NCBI RefSeq assembly: GCF_040529055.1
Contig: NZ_CP132342.1
Coordinates: forward strand, 4,276,001-4,340,000
Direction of reading: 5' to 3'
Origin: Xanthomonas sontii
GTDB lineage: Bacteria > Pseudomonadota > Gammaproteobacteria > Xanthomonadales > Xanthomonadaceae
DNA: 64,000 nucleotides
Shown: positions 13,285-21,420 of the stretch, piece by piece
Numbering within the stretch: position 1 is the stretch's first letter
Layout of the letters: the number at the start of each line of letters is the position of its first letter
The notes under the pieces: generated by a model
Databases searched by the model: none
Seen by the model: only the letters and a program-made list of their open reading frames with translations
What the model was told of the DNA's origin: nothing
Made by a program: the position numbers and the translations under genes

Positions 13285-13290
13285 TATGCT
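13285..13290 (+). promoter_or_regulatory. -10 box TATGCT six bases before a start codon
   Basis: TATGCT is followed by six bases and ATG 13297. The spacing equals that at 8223 and 48643. It favours 13297 over the downstream in-frame ATG at 13333 as the start of the VOC gene, and a leaderless mRNA. Confidence 0.5.
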
Positions 13291-13296
13291 TCTCCC

Positions 13297-13698
13297 ATGG
13301 ATTGCCCCGTTTCGCTCGCCCCGACTCAGCGCATGACCTTCACTACGCTGACACCGATGCTGCGCTGTGCCGACCTGACCACGGCACTGGCGTTTTATAC
13401 CGAAACGCTGGCGTTTCGCCTCGACAGCGGCACGGTGGCGACGGGCTGGGTGTCGCTGCGGCACGGCCCGCTGGCACTGATGCTGGCTGCGCACCACACA
13501 GAGGCCGACACCTCCATTGCCAGCGCCGCCTGCTCGCTGTACTTCCGCACCGACGAGGTCGATGCCTGGTGGCAGCAGCTGCATCCGCATGGGCGCATCG
13601 TCTATCCGTTGCAAGACTTCAACTACGGCATGCGCGAATTCGCGATCCGCGATCCGGACGGCCATCTGCTGCAATTCGGACAGGCGCTGTGCCGATGA
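13297..13698 (+). CDS. VOC family protein (glyoxalase/bleomycin-resistance fold)
   Basis: Cytoplasmic protein of 133 residues with one vicinal-oxygen-chelate domain. It contains TPMLRCADLTTALAFYTETL, YFRTDEVDAWWQQL and a final FAIRDPDGHLLQFGQAL typical of the bleomycin-resistance/dioxygenase branch. The start at 13297 is chosen from the -10 spacing; ATG 13333 (MTFTTLTPML) would begin at the domain edge. Its stop overlaps the start of a second VOC gene (ATGA), so the pair is co-translated. Substrate unknown. Confidence 0.8.
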   Translation: MDCPVSLAPTQRMTFTTLTPMLRCADLTTALAFYTETLAFRLDSGTVATGWVSLRHGPLALMLAAHHTEADTSIASAACSLYFRTDEVDAWWQQLHPHGRIVYPLQDFNYGMREFAIRDPDGHLLQFGQALCR

Positions 13699-14090
13699 GC
13701 CTGACCCTCGATGGCCTGCACCACGTGGCGATCATCGCCTCCGACTACGCGCGCTCCAAGGATTTCTATTGCCGCCTCCTCGGCCTGCCGGTGATCGCCG
13801 AGGTGTATCGCGAAACCCGCGACTCCTGGAAGCTGGACCTGGCCCTGCCCGACGGCAGCCAGCTCGAACTGTTCTCGTTCCCGACCCCACCGCCGCGACC
13901 GAGCCGCCCGGAAGCCTGTGGGCTGCGCCACCTGGCGCTGCGCGTGCGCGACCTGGACGCCGCCGTCGCGCACCTGCAGGCGCACGGCGTGGAGGTCGAA
14001 CCGATCCGTGTGGACGAGTACACCGGCCGCCGCTTCACCTTCTTCGCCGATCCCGACGACCTGCCGCTGGAACTGTACGAAAACGGCTGA
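13695..14090 (+). CDS. YaeR-like VOC/glyoxalase protein
   Basis: Cytoplasmic VOC protein of 131 residues, metal-binding type. HHVAIIASDYARSKDFYCRL and the closing PDDLPLELYENG match the YaeR/GloA2 group. Likely metal ligands are the His in LHHVA, Glu in QLELFSF, His in LRHLALRV and Glu in LELYENG. The start ATG overlaps the stop of the upstream VOC gene. The family is near lactoylglutathione lyase, but this group's substrate is not established. Confidence 0.85.
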   Translation: MSLTLDGLHHVAIIASDYARSKDFYCRLLGLPVIAEVYRETRDSWKLDLALPDGSQLELFSFPTPPPRPSRPEACGLRHLALRVRDLDAAVAHLQAHGVEVEPIRVDEYTGRRFTFFADPDDLPLELYENG

Positions 14091-14216
14091 ACGCCCACCG
14101 CCGGCCACGCTGAACCGCATGCCGCAGTGCGGATTCCCAGCACCATACGCTTGGGTATACAGTCGGATCAGGCCGGCATCGCGCCGGCCGCACCGGACAT
14201 CCCTCGGGAGGGGAAC

Positions 14217-14669
14217 ATGCGCACGACCTTCAAGACCCTGATGCTGGCCCTGCCGCTGAGCGCGGCGGCATTCATGGCGCACGCCGCCGACACCTCGCCG
14301 GTCGGCCGCTGGCAGACCATCGACGACGAAACCGGCAAGCCCAAGTCGATCGTGCAGATCGAACAGGCCGCCAACGGCACACTGAGCGGCAAGGTGGTCG
14401 AGATCCTGCAGTCCAACCACGGCCCCAACCCGATGTGCGACAAGTGCGACGGCGAGCGCAAGGGCAAGCCGATCAAGGGCATGACAATCCTGTGGGGCCT
14501 CAAGCCCGACGGCACCGCGGTATGGGACGGCGGCTCGGTGCTGGACCCGGCCAAGGGCAAGACCTACAAGGCCAAGGTCACCCTGACCGACGGCGGCAAG
14601 AAGCTGCAGATGCGCGGCTACATCGGTATCGAGGCGCTGGGGCGGACGCAGACCTGGATCAGGGAGTGA
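14217..14669 (+). CDS. DUF2147 family exported protein
   Basis: Secreted or periplasmic protein of 150 residues with a clear signal peptide (MLALPLSAAAFMAHAAD). The mature DUF2147 domain begins SPVGRWQTIDDETGKPKSIV and contains the family's CDKCDGERKGKP motif and GMTILWGLKPDG. The start at 14217 has a strong purine-rich ribosome site (GGGAGGGGAAC). Function of the family is unknown; it is a lipocalin-like beta structure. A repeat-rich gap follows. Confidence 0.88.
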   Translation: MRTTFKTLMLALPLSAAAFMAHAADTSPVGRWQTIDDETGKPKSIVQIEQAANGTLSGKVVEILQSNHGPNPMCDKCDGERKGKPIKGMTILWGLKPDGTAVWDGGSVLDPAKGKTYKAKVTLTDGGKKLQMRGYIGIEALGRTQTWIRE

Positions 14670-15008
14670 CGGAAGCCGGGAATCGGGAGTGGAGAATCGG
14701 GAATCGTTAAAAGCGGCATCTGCCGGCCTGATCCCACCCCACTCCGACAAGGCGCCTGCAAAGGCGCCTTTTTCGTGGCCCATCGGCTCGCGGGCGGCCG
14801 CTCTTGCGAGTCCCCATTCTCGCGAATCGGGAATGGGGAATCGGGAATCGCAAAAGCGGCATCTGCTGGCCTGATGCCACCCCACTCCAACAAGGCGCCT
14901 TTTTCGTGGCCCATCAGCTCGCGGGCGGCGCTCTTGCGATTCCCCATTCCCGATTCCCCATTCCCAGCTCCATGCAATAATCCCCGGCCCCCAGAAACGC
15001 CGGCCGCC
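14670..15008. repeat. two tandem copies of a ~130-bp element with heptamer-array ends
   Basis: This 339-base gap between DUF2147 and metG holds two tandem copies of a unit (about 14690-14818 and 14820-14955). Each is bounded on the left by arrays of GGGAATC-type heptamers and on the right by their complement (GATTCCCC, CATTCCCG). Both copies share an inner segment beginning AAGCGGCATCTG and ending GCTCTTGCGA. Copy 1 contains a full terminator hairpin; copy 2 lacks one arm of it. No gene is seen. Confidence 0.8.
14749..14773 (+). terminator. intrinsic terminator in the first repeat copy
   Basis: AAGGCGCC-TGCAAA-GGCGCCTTTTT: an 8-base stem, 6-base loop and run of five T. It lies 80 bases after the DUF2147 stop and reads on the plus strand. 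The second repeat copy keeps only one AAGGCGCCTTTTT arm (14899-14911) and cannot form it. Confidence 0.7.
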
Positions 15009-17069
15009 ATGACCACCGCTCTCGTCACCACCGCCCTGCCCTATGCCAACGGACCGCTGCATCTGGGGCATCTGGTCGGCTATATCCAGGCCGACATCTG
15101 GGTGCGCGCGCGGCGGCTGCGCGGCGACCGCACCTGGTTCGTGTGCGCCGACGACACCCACGGCACGCCGATCATGCTGGCCGCGGAGAAGGCCGGGGTC
15201 ACCCCGGAGAGCTTCATCGCCGCCATCCAGGCCAGCCACGAGCGCGATTTCGCCGCGTTCGGCGTGGCCTTCGACCATTACGACTCGACCAACTCGGACG
15301 CCAACCGCGCCCTGACCGAGGCGTTCTACGCCAAGCTCGACGCCGGCGGCCACATCGCGCGGCGCTCGGTGGCGCAGTTCTACGACCCGGCCAAGGGCAT
15401 GTTCCTGCCCGACCGCTACATCAAGGGCATCTGCCCGAACTGCGGCAGCGCCGACCAGTACGGCGACAACTGCGAGGTCTGCGGCGCCACCTATTCCCCG
15501 ACCGAACTGAAGGAGCCCAAGTCGGTGATCTCCGGCGCCACGCCGGAACTGCGCGATTCGGAGCACTTCTTCTTCGAGGTCGGCCGTTTCGACGGCTTCC
15601 TGCGGCAGTGGCTGGCCGGCGACGTGGCCCTGCCCGGGGTCAAGGCCAAGCTGATGGAGTGGCTGGACAGCGAAGGCGGCCTGCGCGCCTGGGACATCTC
15701 CCGCGATGCGCCGTACTTCGGCTTCCAGATTCCCGGCCAGCCGGGCAAGTATTTCTACGTGTGGCTGGACGCGCCGATCGGCTACCTGAGCAGCTTCCAG
15801 ACCCTGTGCGCGAGCCTGGGCGAAGCGTTCGAGCCGCACCTGGCCGCCGGCACCGCCACCGAACTGCACCACTTCATCGGCAAGGACATCGTCAACTTCC
15901 ACGGCCTGTTCTGGCCGGCGGTGCTGCACGGCACCGGCCACCGCGCGCCGACGCGGCTGCACGTCAACGGCTACCTGACCGTCGACGGCGCCAAGATGTC
16001 CAAGTCGCGCGGCACCTTCGTGATGGCCCGCACCTACCTGGACGTGGGCCTGGAGCCGGAAGCGCTGCGCTACTACTTCGCGGCCAAGTCCTCCGGCGGC
16101 GTCGACGATCTCGACCTGAACCTGGGCGACTTCGTGGCGCGGGTCAACGCGGACCTGGTCGGCAAGTTCGTCAACCTGGCCAGCCGCTGCGCCGGCTTCA
16201 TCGACAAGCGCTTCGGCGGCACGCTCGCCGACGCGCTGCCGGATGCGGCGCAGTACGCGCGCTTCGTCGCCGCGCTGGCGCCGATCCGCGAGGCCTACGA
16301 GCGCAACGACCCGGCCAGCGCGATCCGCCAGACCATGGCCCTGGCCGACGAGGCCAACAAGTACATCGACGAACACAAGCCCTGGGTGCTGGCCAAGCAG
16401 GACGGCGCCGAAGCGCAACTGCAGGCCGTGTGCACGCAGGGCCTGAACCTGTTCCGGGTGCTGGCCGCCGCGCTCAAGCCGGTGCTGCCGCGCACCTGCG
16501 CCGAGGCCGAGGCGTTCCTGTCGGCCCCGCTCGGCGCCTGGGAAGACCTCGACGCCCCGCTGCTGGCGCACGCCATCCAGCCCTACGCCCCCCTGTTCAC
16601 CCGTATCGACCCCAAGCTGCTCGACGCCATGACCGACGCCTCCAAGGACACCCTCGCCCCCACTCCAACTGCCGCGCCCCCCGCCAAGCAGGAAGCGAAG
16701 GCCGCCACCAATCCCCAATCCCCAATCCCCACTCCCGGCGTCATCGGCATCGACGACTTCGCCAAGCTCGACCTGCGCATCGGCAAGGTGCTGGCCTGCG
16801 AGTTCGTCGAAGGTTCGGACAAGCTGCTGCGCTTCGAACTGGACGCCGGCGAGCTGGGCAAGCGGCAGATATTCTCCGGCATCCGCGGCAGTTACGGCGA
16901 GCCGGAGAAGCTGGTCGGCCGCAGCGTGGTGTTCATCGCCAACCTGGCCCCGCGCAAGATGCGCTTCGGCCTCAGCGAAGGCATGATCCTGTCGGCCGGC
17001 TTCGACGGCGGCGCCCTGGCCCTGCTCGACGCCGATAGCGGCGCGCAGCCGGGCATGCCGGTGCGGTAA
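15009..17069 (+). CDS. metG: methionyl-tRNA synthetase
   Basis: Cytoplasmic class I synthetase of 686 residues that charges tRNA-Met. HIGH-type motif HLGH is at about residues 17-20 (NGPLHLGHLVGYIQ). A four-Cys zinc knuckle is CPNCGS...CEVCGA (about 143-161). KMSKS lies at about 331-335 (DGAKMSKSRGTF). The C-terminal tRNA-binding domain starts near 579 (IDDFAKLDLRIGKVL). The start at 15009 (MTTALVTTALPYANG) fits the family; in-frame upstream sequence is repeat DNA. The linker before the C-terminal domain contains three AATCCCC heptamers (16710-16730), the same unit as the neighbouring intergenic repeats. Confidence 0.97.
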   Translation: MTTALVTTALPYANGPLHLGHLVGYIQADIWVRARRLRGDRTWFVCADDTHGTPIMLAAEKAGVTPESFIAAIQASHERDFAAFGVAFDHYDSTNSDANRALTEAFYAKLDAGGHIARRSVAQFYDPAKGMFLPDRYIKGICPNCGSADQYGDNCEVCGATYSPTELKEPKSVISGATPELRDSEHFFFEVGRFDGFLRQWLAGDVALPGVKAKLMEWLDSEGGLRAWDISRDAPYFGFQIPGQPGKYFYVWLDAPIGYLSSFQTLCASLGEAFEPHLAAGTATELHHFIGKDIVNFHGLFWPAVLHGTGHRAPTRLHVNGYLTVDGAKMSKSRGTFVMARTYLDVGLEPEALRYYFAAKSSGGVDDLDLNLGDFVARVNADLVGKFVNLASRCAGFIDKRFGGTLADALPDAAQYARFVAALAPIREAYERNDPASAIRQTMALADEANKYIDEHKPWVLAKQDGAEAQLQAVCTQGLNLFRVLAAALKPVLPRTCAEAEAFLSAPLGAWEDLDAPLLAHAIQPYAPLFTRIDPKLLDAMTDASKDTLAPTPTAAPPAKQEAKAATNPQSPIPTPGVIGIDDFAKLDLRIGKVLACEFVEGSDKLLRFELDAGELGKRQIFSGIRGSYGEPEKLVGRSVVFIANLAPRKMRFGLSEGMILSAGFDGGALALLDADSGAQPGMPVR
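16710..16730 (+). repeat. heptamer array inside the metG reading frame
   Basis: Three perfect tandem AATCCCC units followed by ACTCCC, in frame in metG and translated as NPQSPIPTP in the linker between the catalytic part and the C-terminal tRNA-binding domain. It is the same heptamer as the arms of the intergenic elements before and after metG. Confidence 0.85.
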
Positions 17070-17071
17070 GG

Positions 17072-17163
17072 CCGGGAAAGGAGAATCGGGAATCGGGAAT
17101 CGCAGAGCTGCAGCCCGCCGCCAGACCCGCTTTTACGATTCCCGTTTCCCCATTCCCCATTCC
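17072..17163. repeat. heptamer-array inverted-repeat element after metG
   Basis: Left arm AGAATCGGGAATCGGGAATC (about 17090-17102) and right arm ACGATTCCCGTTTCCCC plus CATTCCCCATTCCC (about 17137-17164) flank a short GC-rich centre. It fills the gap between metG and the HAD gene, ending at the start codon of the latter. Confidence 0.75.
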
Positions 17164-17164
17164 C

Positions 17165-17755
17165 ATGGACTTGGCCCTATTCGACTTCGACCACACGGTC
17201 ACCACCGCCGATACCTATTCGGGATTCCTGCGCCGTGTGGCCACGCCGGCGCAGCAGGCGCGGGCGCGCTGGGCGGTCGGGCCGTGGCTGGCCGGCTATC
17301 GGCTGGGCCTGGTGTCGGCGGCGACGTTGCGCACGCGGGTCACCCGGCTGGTGTTCGCCGGCCGCGATGCAGACGAGATCGCCCGCGAGGCCGAGCACTA
17401 TGCGCAGCAGGCGCTGCCGCCGCTGCTGCGACCGGACATGATGCAGCGGATCGCCTGGCACCAGGCCCAGGGGCACACCGTGGTGCTGGTCTCCGGTTCG
17501 CTGGATCTGTATCTGCGGCCCTGGTGCACGCAACATGGGCTGGACCTGATCTGCAACCGCCTGGAAGTGCAGGATGGGCGCCTGACCGGCCGCTATCGCC
17601 ACGGCGACTGCGGCCCCCGCAAGGCCGCGCTGATCCGCATGCAGTACGACCTGAACGCCTATCGGCGCATCCATGCGTACGGCGACAGTCGCGAGGATCG
17701 GCCGATGCTGGCGCTGGCGCACGAGCGCTGGTACTGCGGGCGCCGGATCGCCTGA
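17165..17755 (+). CDS. HAD-IB family hydrolase (PSP-like phosphatase)
   Basis: Cytoplasmic phosphatase-like protein of 196 residues. Motif I is DFDHTVTTADT (nucleophile Asp8, acid Asp10). Motif II is VVLVSGSLDLYL, and the motif III/IV region is GPRKAALIR followed by AYGDSREDRPML. This is the HAD subfamily IB, which includes phosphoserine phosphatase-like enzymes; the substrate cannot be read from sequence. The start ATG 17165 follows a heptamer repeat with no obvious ribosome site. Confidence 0.87.
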   Translation: MDLALFDFDHTVTTADTYSGFLRRVATPAQQARARWAVGPWLAGYRLGLVSAATLRTRVTRLVFAGRDADEIAREAEHYAQQALPPLLRPDMMQRIAWHQAQGHTVVLVSGSLDLYLRPWCTQHGLDLICNRLEVQDGRLTGRYRHGDCGPRKAALIRMQYDLNAYRRIHAYGDSREDRPMLALAHERWYCGRRIA

Positions 17756-17885
17756 GCCGACGACACTGCCCGATGCGGCGCCGTCGGGCGAACATGGGCA
17801 CCGCGTTACACTGTGCGGGCTGACCACGCCGATGCATCTTCTTCGCTCTGTAGTCCCCGCGGCGCTGCCGCGCGCCGCCTCCGCC

Positions 17886-18296
17886 ATGACGCCCGCCCAC
17901 GCCCCCCTGCTCGAACGTCTCGATCGCCTGCTGCCGCAGACCCAATGCGGCCAGTGTGGGTTCGACGGCTGTCGTCCCTATGCCGAGGCGATGGCCGCCG
18001 GCACGGCGCAGGTGGACCGCTGCCCGCCCGGCGGCGACGCCGGCGCGCGCGCCCTGGCGCGGGTGCTCGGCGTCCCCGCCCTGCCCTACGACCGCAGCCG
18101 TGGCACCCACACGCCGCCGCAGGTGGCATGGGTGGTGGAAGCCGACTGCATCGGCTGCACCAAGTGCATCCAGGCCTGCCCGGTGGACGCCATCGTCGGC
18201 GGCGCCAAGCACATGCACACGGTGCTGGCGCCCTTGTGCACCGGCTGCGCGCTGTGCCTGCCGGCCTGTCCGGTGGACTGCATCGTCCTGCGCTGA
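17886..18296 (+). CDS. solitary RnfB-like iron-sulfur protein
   Basis: Protein of about 136 residues with a 4Fe-4S domain of RnfB type (CGQCGFDGCRPYAEAM with a later Cys in VDRCPPGG). Two ferredoxin-type 4Fe-4S clusters follow (CIGCTKCIQACP and CTGCALCLPACP). RnfB normally anchors in the membrane and carries electrons in the Rnf/Rsx complex. Here the hydrophobic N-terminal helix is missing and no rnfA, C, D, G or E gene is nearby. An in-frame ATG at 17832 would add 18 residues and lies 19 bases from a TACACT box (17807-17812). Likely a soluble electron carrier; partner unknown. Confidence 0.85.
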   Translation: MTPAHAPLLERLDRLLPQTQCGQCGFDGCRPYAEAMAAGTAQVDRCPPGGDAGARALARVLGVPALPYDRSRGTHTPPQVAWVVEADCIGCTKCIQACPVDAIVGGAKHMHTVLAPLCTGCALCLPACPVDCIVLR

Positions 18297-18387
18297 GACA
18301 GACGCTTCAGCGCGAGCGCCACCGCCTGCGCATCCGGATCGGCGCCCGCCGCGTATGTCCTAGTGTCATCCCACCGGAGCGCCGTGC

Positions 18388-19176
18388 ATGCCGACGTCGA
18401 CCGCCGCCTTCCCGTTCACCCGACCGCACCTGCCGCTGGCCCTGGCCCTCGGCGCCGCCGCCCTGGTCGCCGCCGCGCCTGCGCGGGCGATGCTGCACTA
18501 CGAGGGCATCGCCTATGCCGCCGACGGCAAACAGGTGCTGTACCGCGAAAGCCACTGGGTCCGCGAGGATGGCGCGCGCCTGGTGCTGTACCAGTGCACC
18601 GACGGCGCCGCGTTCGCGCGCAAGCGCGTGGACGACGGCAGCGCCGCGCCGGACTTCGAACTGGTCGATGCGCGCAGCGGCTACCGCGAGGGTGTGCGCC
18701 GCAGCGGCAGCGGGCGCGAGATGTTCAGTCAGGCCAAGGGTCAGGCCGAACGCCGCGCGCCGTTGCCCAAGAGCACCGAGGCGCAGGTGATCGACGCGGG
18801 TTTCGACGCCTACCTGCGCCAGCGCTGGGACAGCCTGGGCAGCGGCGGACCGCAGCGCATCGCCTTCGTGCTGCCCAGCGAACTGCGCACGCTCGACTTC
18901 CGCATCGCTCCCGGCCCGGCCGACGCCGAAGTGCAGCGCTACACCCTGAGCCTGGCCGCCTGGTACGGCACGCTGCTGCCCGACCTCAGCGTCGCCTACA
19001 CGCGCAAGGACCGGCGCCTGCTCGAATTCCGCGGCGTCGGCAACATCCGCGACGCGCGCGGCCGCTACCCGAGCGTGCGCATCGAATTTCCCGAACGCCT
19101 GCGCGGCCAGGCCGACGATGGCGCCTGGCAGCAGGCGCTGCAGCAACCCCTGGTCGCGCAATGCAGCGCGCGCTGA
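18388..19176 (+). CDS. exported protein of unknown function
   Basis: Protein of 262 residues with a signal peptide (LALALGAAALVAAAPARAM). The mature part is rich in charged residues and beta-prone segments (MLHYEGIAYAADGKQVLYRE, RLLEFRGVGNIRDARGRYPS). It is not recognised as a named family. GGAG lies eleven bases before ATG 18388 and a TAGTGT box is 22 bases upstream. It precedes the small membrane protein gene at 19265 and the ECF sigma gene. Codon use matches its neighbours, so it is almost certainly a real gene. Confidence 0.75.
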   Translation: MPTSTAAFPFTRPHLPLALALGAAALVAAAPARAMLHYEGIAYAADGKQVLYRESHWVREDGARLVLYQCTDGAAFARKRVDDGSAAPDFELVDARSGYREGVRRSGSGREMFSQAKGQAERRAPLPKSTEAQVIDAGFDAYLRQRWDSLGSGGPQRIAFVLPSELRTLDFRIAPGPADAEVQRYTLSLAAWYGTLLPDLSVAYTRKDRRLLEFRGVGNIRDARGRYPSVRIEFPERLRGQADDGAWQQALQQPLVAQCSAR

Positions 19177-19264
19177 GCCGCGCCGTCAGCGCATTCACGC
19201 CGGCCCGCGCCGCACCCGCTACAACCATGCCTGCGCATCGCCCGCGCATCGACGAGGACACCTC

Positions 19265-19636
19265 ATGGCCAAGGCCTACCTGTGGTTCAACGCCGCGCTG
19301 TACGCGCTTCTGGCCGTCTGGTGCACGCTGCTGCCGGCGCAGACCGCCGCAGCGGTGGGCTATGTCGGCCTGGACCGCTCCGGCCAGTCCGAATACCTGG
19401 TCATCTACGGCGGCCTGCAATTGGGCATGGCCTTCCTGTTCGGCTACTTCGCCCGCACCGGGCAGTTGCGCACCGGCCTGCTCCTGGCACTGGCGTTCTA
19501 CGTGCCCATCGTGCTCTACCGCAGCGCCAGCCTGCTGCGGCTGTGGCCGGTCGGCCCGACCACGACCGGCCTGGCCGCGTTCGAGATCGTCCTGCTGCTC
19601 ACCGCGTGCGTATTGTGGCGGCGCCAGCGCGCCTGA
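19265..19636 (+). CDS. small four-helix membrane protein (DUF4345-like)
   Basis: Inner-membrane protein of 123 residues with four predicted helices (LWFNAALYALLAVWCTLLPA, YGGLQLGMAFLFGYFA, LLLALAFYVPIVLYRSASLL, FEIVLLLTACVLWRR). The pattern GLDRSGQSEYLVIYGGLQLG resembles DUF4345. A GAGGA ribosome site precedes ATG 19265. It lies 58 bases before the sigma gene and could share its transcript. Function unknown. Confidence 0.75.
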   Translation: MAKAYLWFNAALYALLAVWCTLLPAQTAAAVGYVGLDRSGQSEYLVIYGGLQLGMAFLFGYFARTGQLRTGLLLALAFYVPIVLYRSASLLRLWPVGPTTTGLAAFEIVLLLTACVLWRRQRA

Positions 19637-19694
19637 GCGACGGGCGCGGCGAAAGCCTGTAGCATCGCGCCGACCTTCGCCACCGTCTCCCGGC

Positions 19695-20252
19695 ATGACC
19701 GAGTCGCCCGATCACGACGAAGCAGGACAATTGCTGGTGGCCACCGCCACCGGCGACAGCGCCGCATTCGAACGCCTGTACCGCACCACCTCCTCGCGCC
19801 TGTTCGGCGTGTGCCTGCGCATCGTGCCGCAGCGCGGCGAAGCCGAGGACGTGCTGCAGGAAGTGTTCTCCTCGGTCTGGCGCAAGGCGGCGCAGTTCGA
19901 CCCGCAGCGCGCGCGCGGCCTGACCTGGCTGACCATGATCGCCCGCAACAAGGCCATCGACCATTTGCGCGCACGCGCACCTGCGCGGCAGTCGGTGGCG
20001 CTGGACGACGCCGGTGAACTGCAGGACGAAGGCCGCGATCCGCTCGCCGACACCGAGTGGCGGGTGGCGGGTCGGCGCCTGGACGTGTGCATGGGCGAAC
20101 TGGAGCCGCCGCGCGGCGACTTGATCCGCACCGCGTTCTTCGAAGGCATCACCTACGAAGAACTGGCCCAGCGCAGCGGCACGCCGTTGGGCACGGTCAA
20201 GAGCTGGATCCGCCGCGGCCTGGCCAAACTGAAAGCGTGCCTGGAACGATGA
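19695..20252 (+). CDS. ECF RNA polymerase sigma factor
   Basis: Extracytoplasmic-function sigma factor of 185 residues. Region 2 runs from FERLYRTTSSRLFGVCLRIV to FDPQRARGLTWLTMIARNKA and includes the -10-recognition helix. Region 4 (ITYEELAQRSGTPLGTVKSW) recognises the -35. The downstream overlapping gene encodes its membrane anti-sigma factor, an RskA-like protein, so the pair resembles SigK/RskA-type systems. It sits directly upstream of the lipid-modification operon on the same strand, which suggests control of that operon; no target promoter is proven here. Confidence 0.93.
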   Translation: MTESPDHDEAGQLLVATATGDSAAFERLYRTTSSRLFGVCLRIVPQRGEAEDVLQEVFSSVWRKAAQFDPQRARGLTWLTMIARNKAIDHLRARAPARQSVALDDAGELQDEGRDPLADTEWRVAGRRLDVCMGELEPPRGDLIRTAFFEGITYEELAQRSGTPLGTVKSWIRRGLAKLKACLER

Positions 20253-21037
20253 ACGCCTCCGTGCCCGATCCACAGGAAACCCCGCCGCCGCGCGACGTGC
20301 TGGCCGGCGAGTACGTGCTCGGCGTGCTCGACGCGCAGGAGCGCCGCGCCGCCGAAGCACGCATCGACAGCGACCGCGAATTCGCCGCGGCCGTGCTGCA
20401 ATGGCAGCAGCACCTGATGCCGCTGGCCGACGAGATCGCCCCGGTGGCGGTGCCCGAGCGCGTGTGGGTGCGCATCCGCGCCTCGCTGGGCCTGGATGCG
20501 CCGGGGCCGCGCCCGCGCCCCGCCGCACCCGGGTTCTGGGACAGCGTGCGGACCTGGCGCTGGCTCAGCGCCGGCGGCTTCGCCACCGCCACGGCCTGCC
20601 TGCTGGCGCTGCTGCTGGCGCGTGCGCCGGTGCCGCCGCCGTCCGCGCAGCCGCCACCGGTCGCCACCACCACGCCCAAGCCCAGCGGCATCGCGATGAC
20701 CTCCACGCTGATGCAGGACGACGGCAAGCCCGGCTACGTGGCGCTGATGGACGCCGACAAGCGCAGCATCACCCTCACCCCGCTGGCCGGCGCCCGCGAC
20801 GCCGGCCGCGTGCCGGAACTGTGGCTGATCCCAGCCGACGGCAAGGCGCGCTCGATGGGCGTGTTCGACGAAGCCAAGGCGCGCGTGGCGCGCATTCCCG
20901 ATGCGCTGATGCCCATGCTCAGCGACGGCGCGGTGCTGGCGGTGACCATGGAACCGCCCGGCGGCGCGCCCGGCGGCGTCGCCACCGGTCCGGTCGTGGC
21001 CAAGGGTGGCATCAGCACGCTGCAGCTGGCGCCGTAG
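20249..21037 (+). CDS. RskA-type anti-sigma factor
   Basis: Membrane anti-sigma factor of 262 residues. The N-terminal cytoplasmic part (LAGEYVLGVLDAQERRAAEA) binds the sigma factor. A single helix (WLSAGGFATATACLLALLLA, about 103-122) leads to a periplasmic RskA domain (VPELWLIPADGKARSMGVFD). ATG 20249 overlaps the sigma stop by four bases, so the two are made together. Regulated release would need proteolysis of this protein. The last 24 bases, including the stop, are duplicated 210 bases downstream at 21224-21247. Confidence 0.92.
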   Translation: MNASVPDPQETPPPRDVLAGEYVLGVLDAQERRAAEARIDSDREFAAAVLQWQQHLMPLADEIAPVAVPERVWVRIRASLGLDAPGPRPRPAAPGFWDSVRTWRWLSAGGFATATACLLALLLARAPVPPPSAQPPPVATTTPKPSGIAMTSTLMQDDGKPGYVALMDADKRSITLTPLAGARDAGRVPELWLIPADGKARSMGVFDEAKARVARIPDALMPMLSDGAVLAVTMEPPGGAPGGVATGPVVAKGGISTLQLAP

Positions 21038-21420
21038 ACAACCCTTCTCCCATCGGGACCATGGATCCCCTTCTCCCGTCGGGAGAAGGTGCCCCGAAGG
21101 GGCGGATGAGGGTACGGGCGAAGCCTCGTACAGCGTCCGCTAGCGCAAGTTGGATACGCGAAGGCGTCGCTCCGCACCCTCACCCCAACCCCTCTCCCGC
21201 CGGGAGAGGGGCAATAACGCCTTAGCACGCCGCAGCTGGCGCCGTAGACAACCCCTTCTCCCACCGAGACCATGGATCCCCTTCTCCCGTCGGGAGAAGG
21301 TGCCCCGAAGGGGCGGATGAGGGTCCGGGCGAAGCCTCGTGGACCTGATTCCGCGAGGCGCTTCGCTCCGTACCCTCACCCCAACCCCTCTCCCGATGGG
21401 AGAGGGGCAGTGCACCACGC
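21014..21420. repeat. tandem duplication of the anti-sigma gene end plus repeat element
   Basis: A ~210-base unit occurs twice. Copy 1 (21014-21223) begins with the last 24 coding bases of the anti-sigma gene. Copy 2 (21224-21420) begins with the same 24 bases with one change (CTG to CCG). Each then has an arm CCTTCTCCCGTCGGGAGAAG, the segment GGTGCCCCGAAGGGGCGGAT, a variable middle, and a closing CCCTCACCCCAACCCCTCTC palindrome. No gene is present here. Confidence 0.9.

Noticed and set aside
14690..14955. CRISPR array, because of regular short repeats
   Set aside because: Repeats are simple heptamers in arrays facing each other, with two near-identical centres, not distinct spacers.
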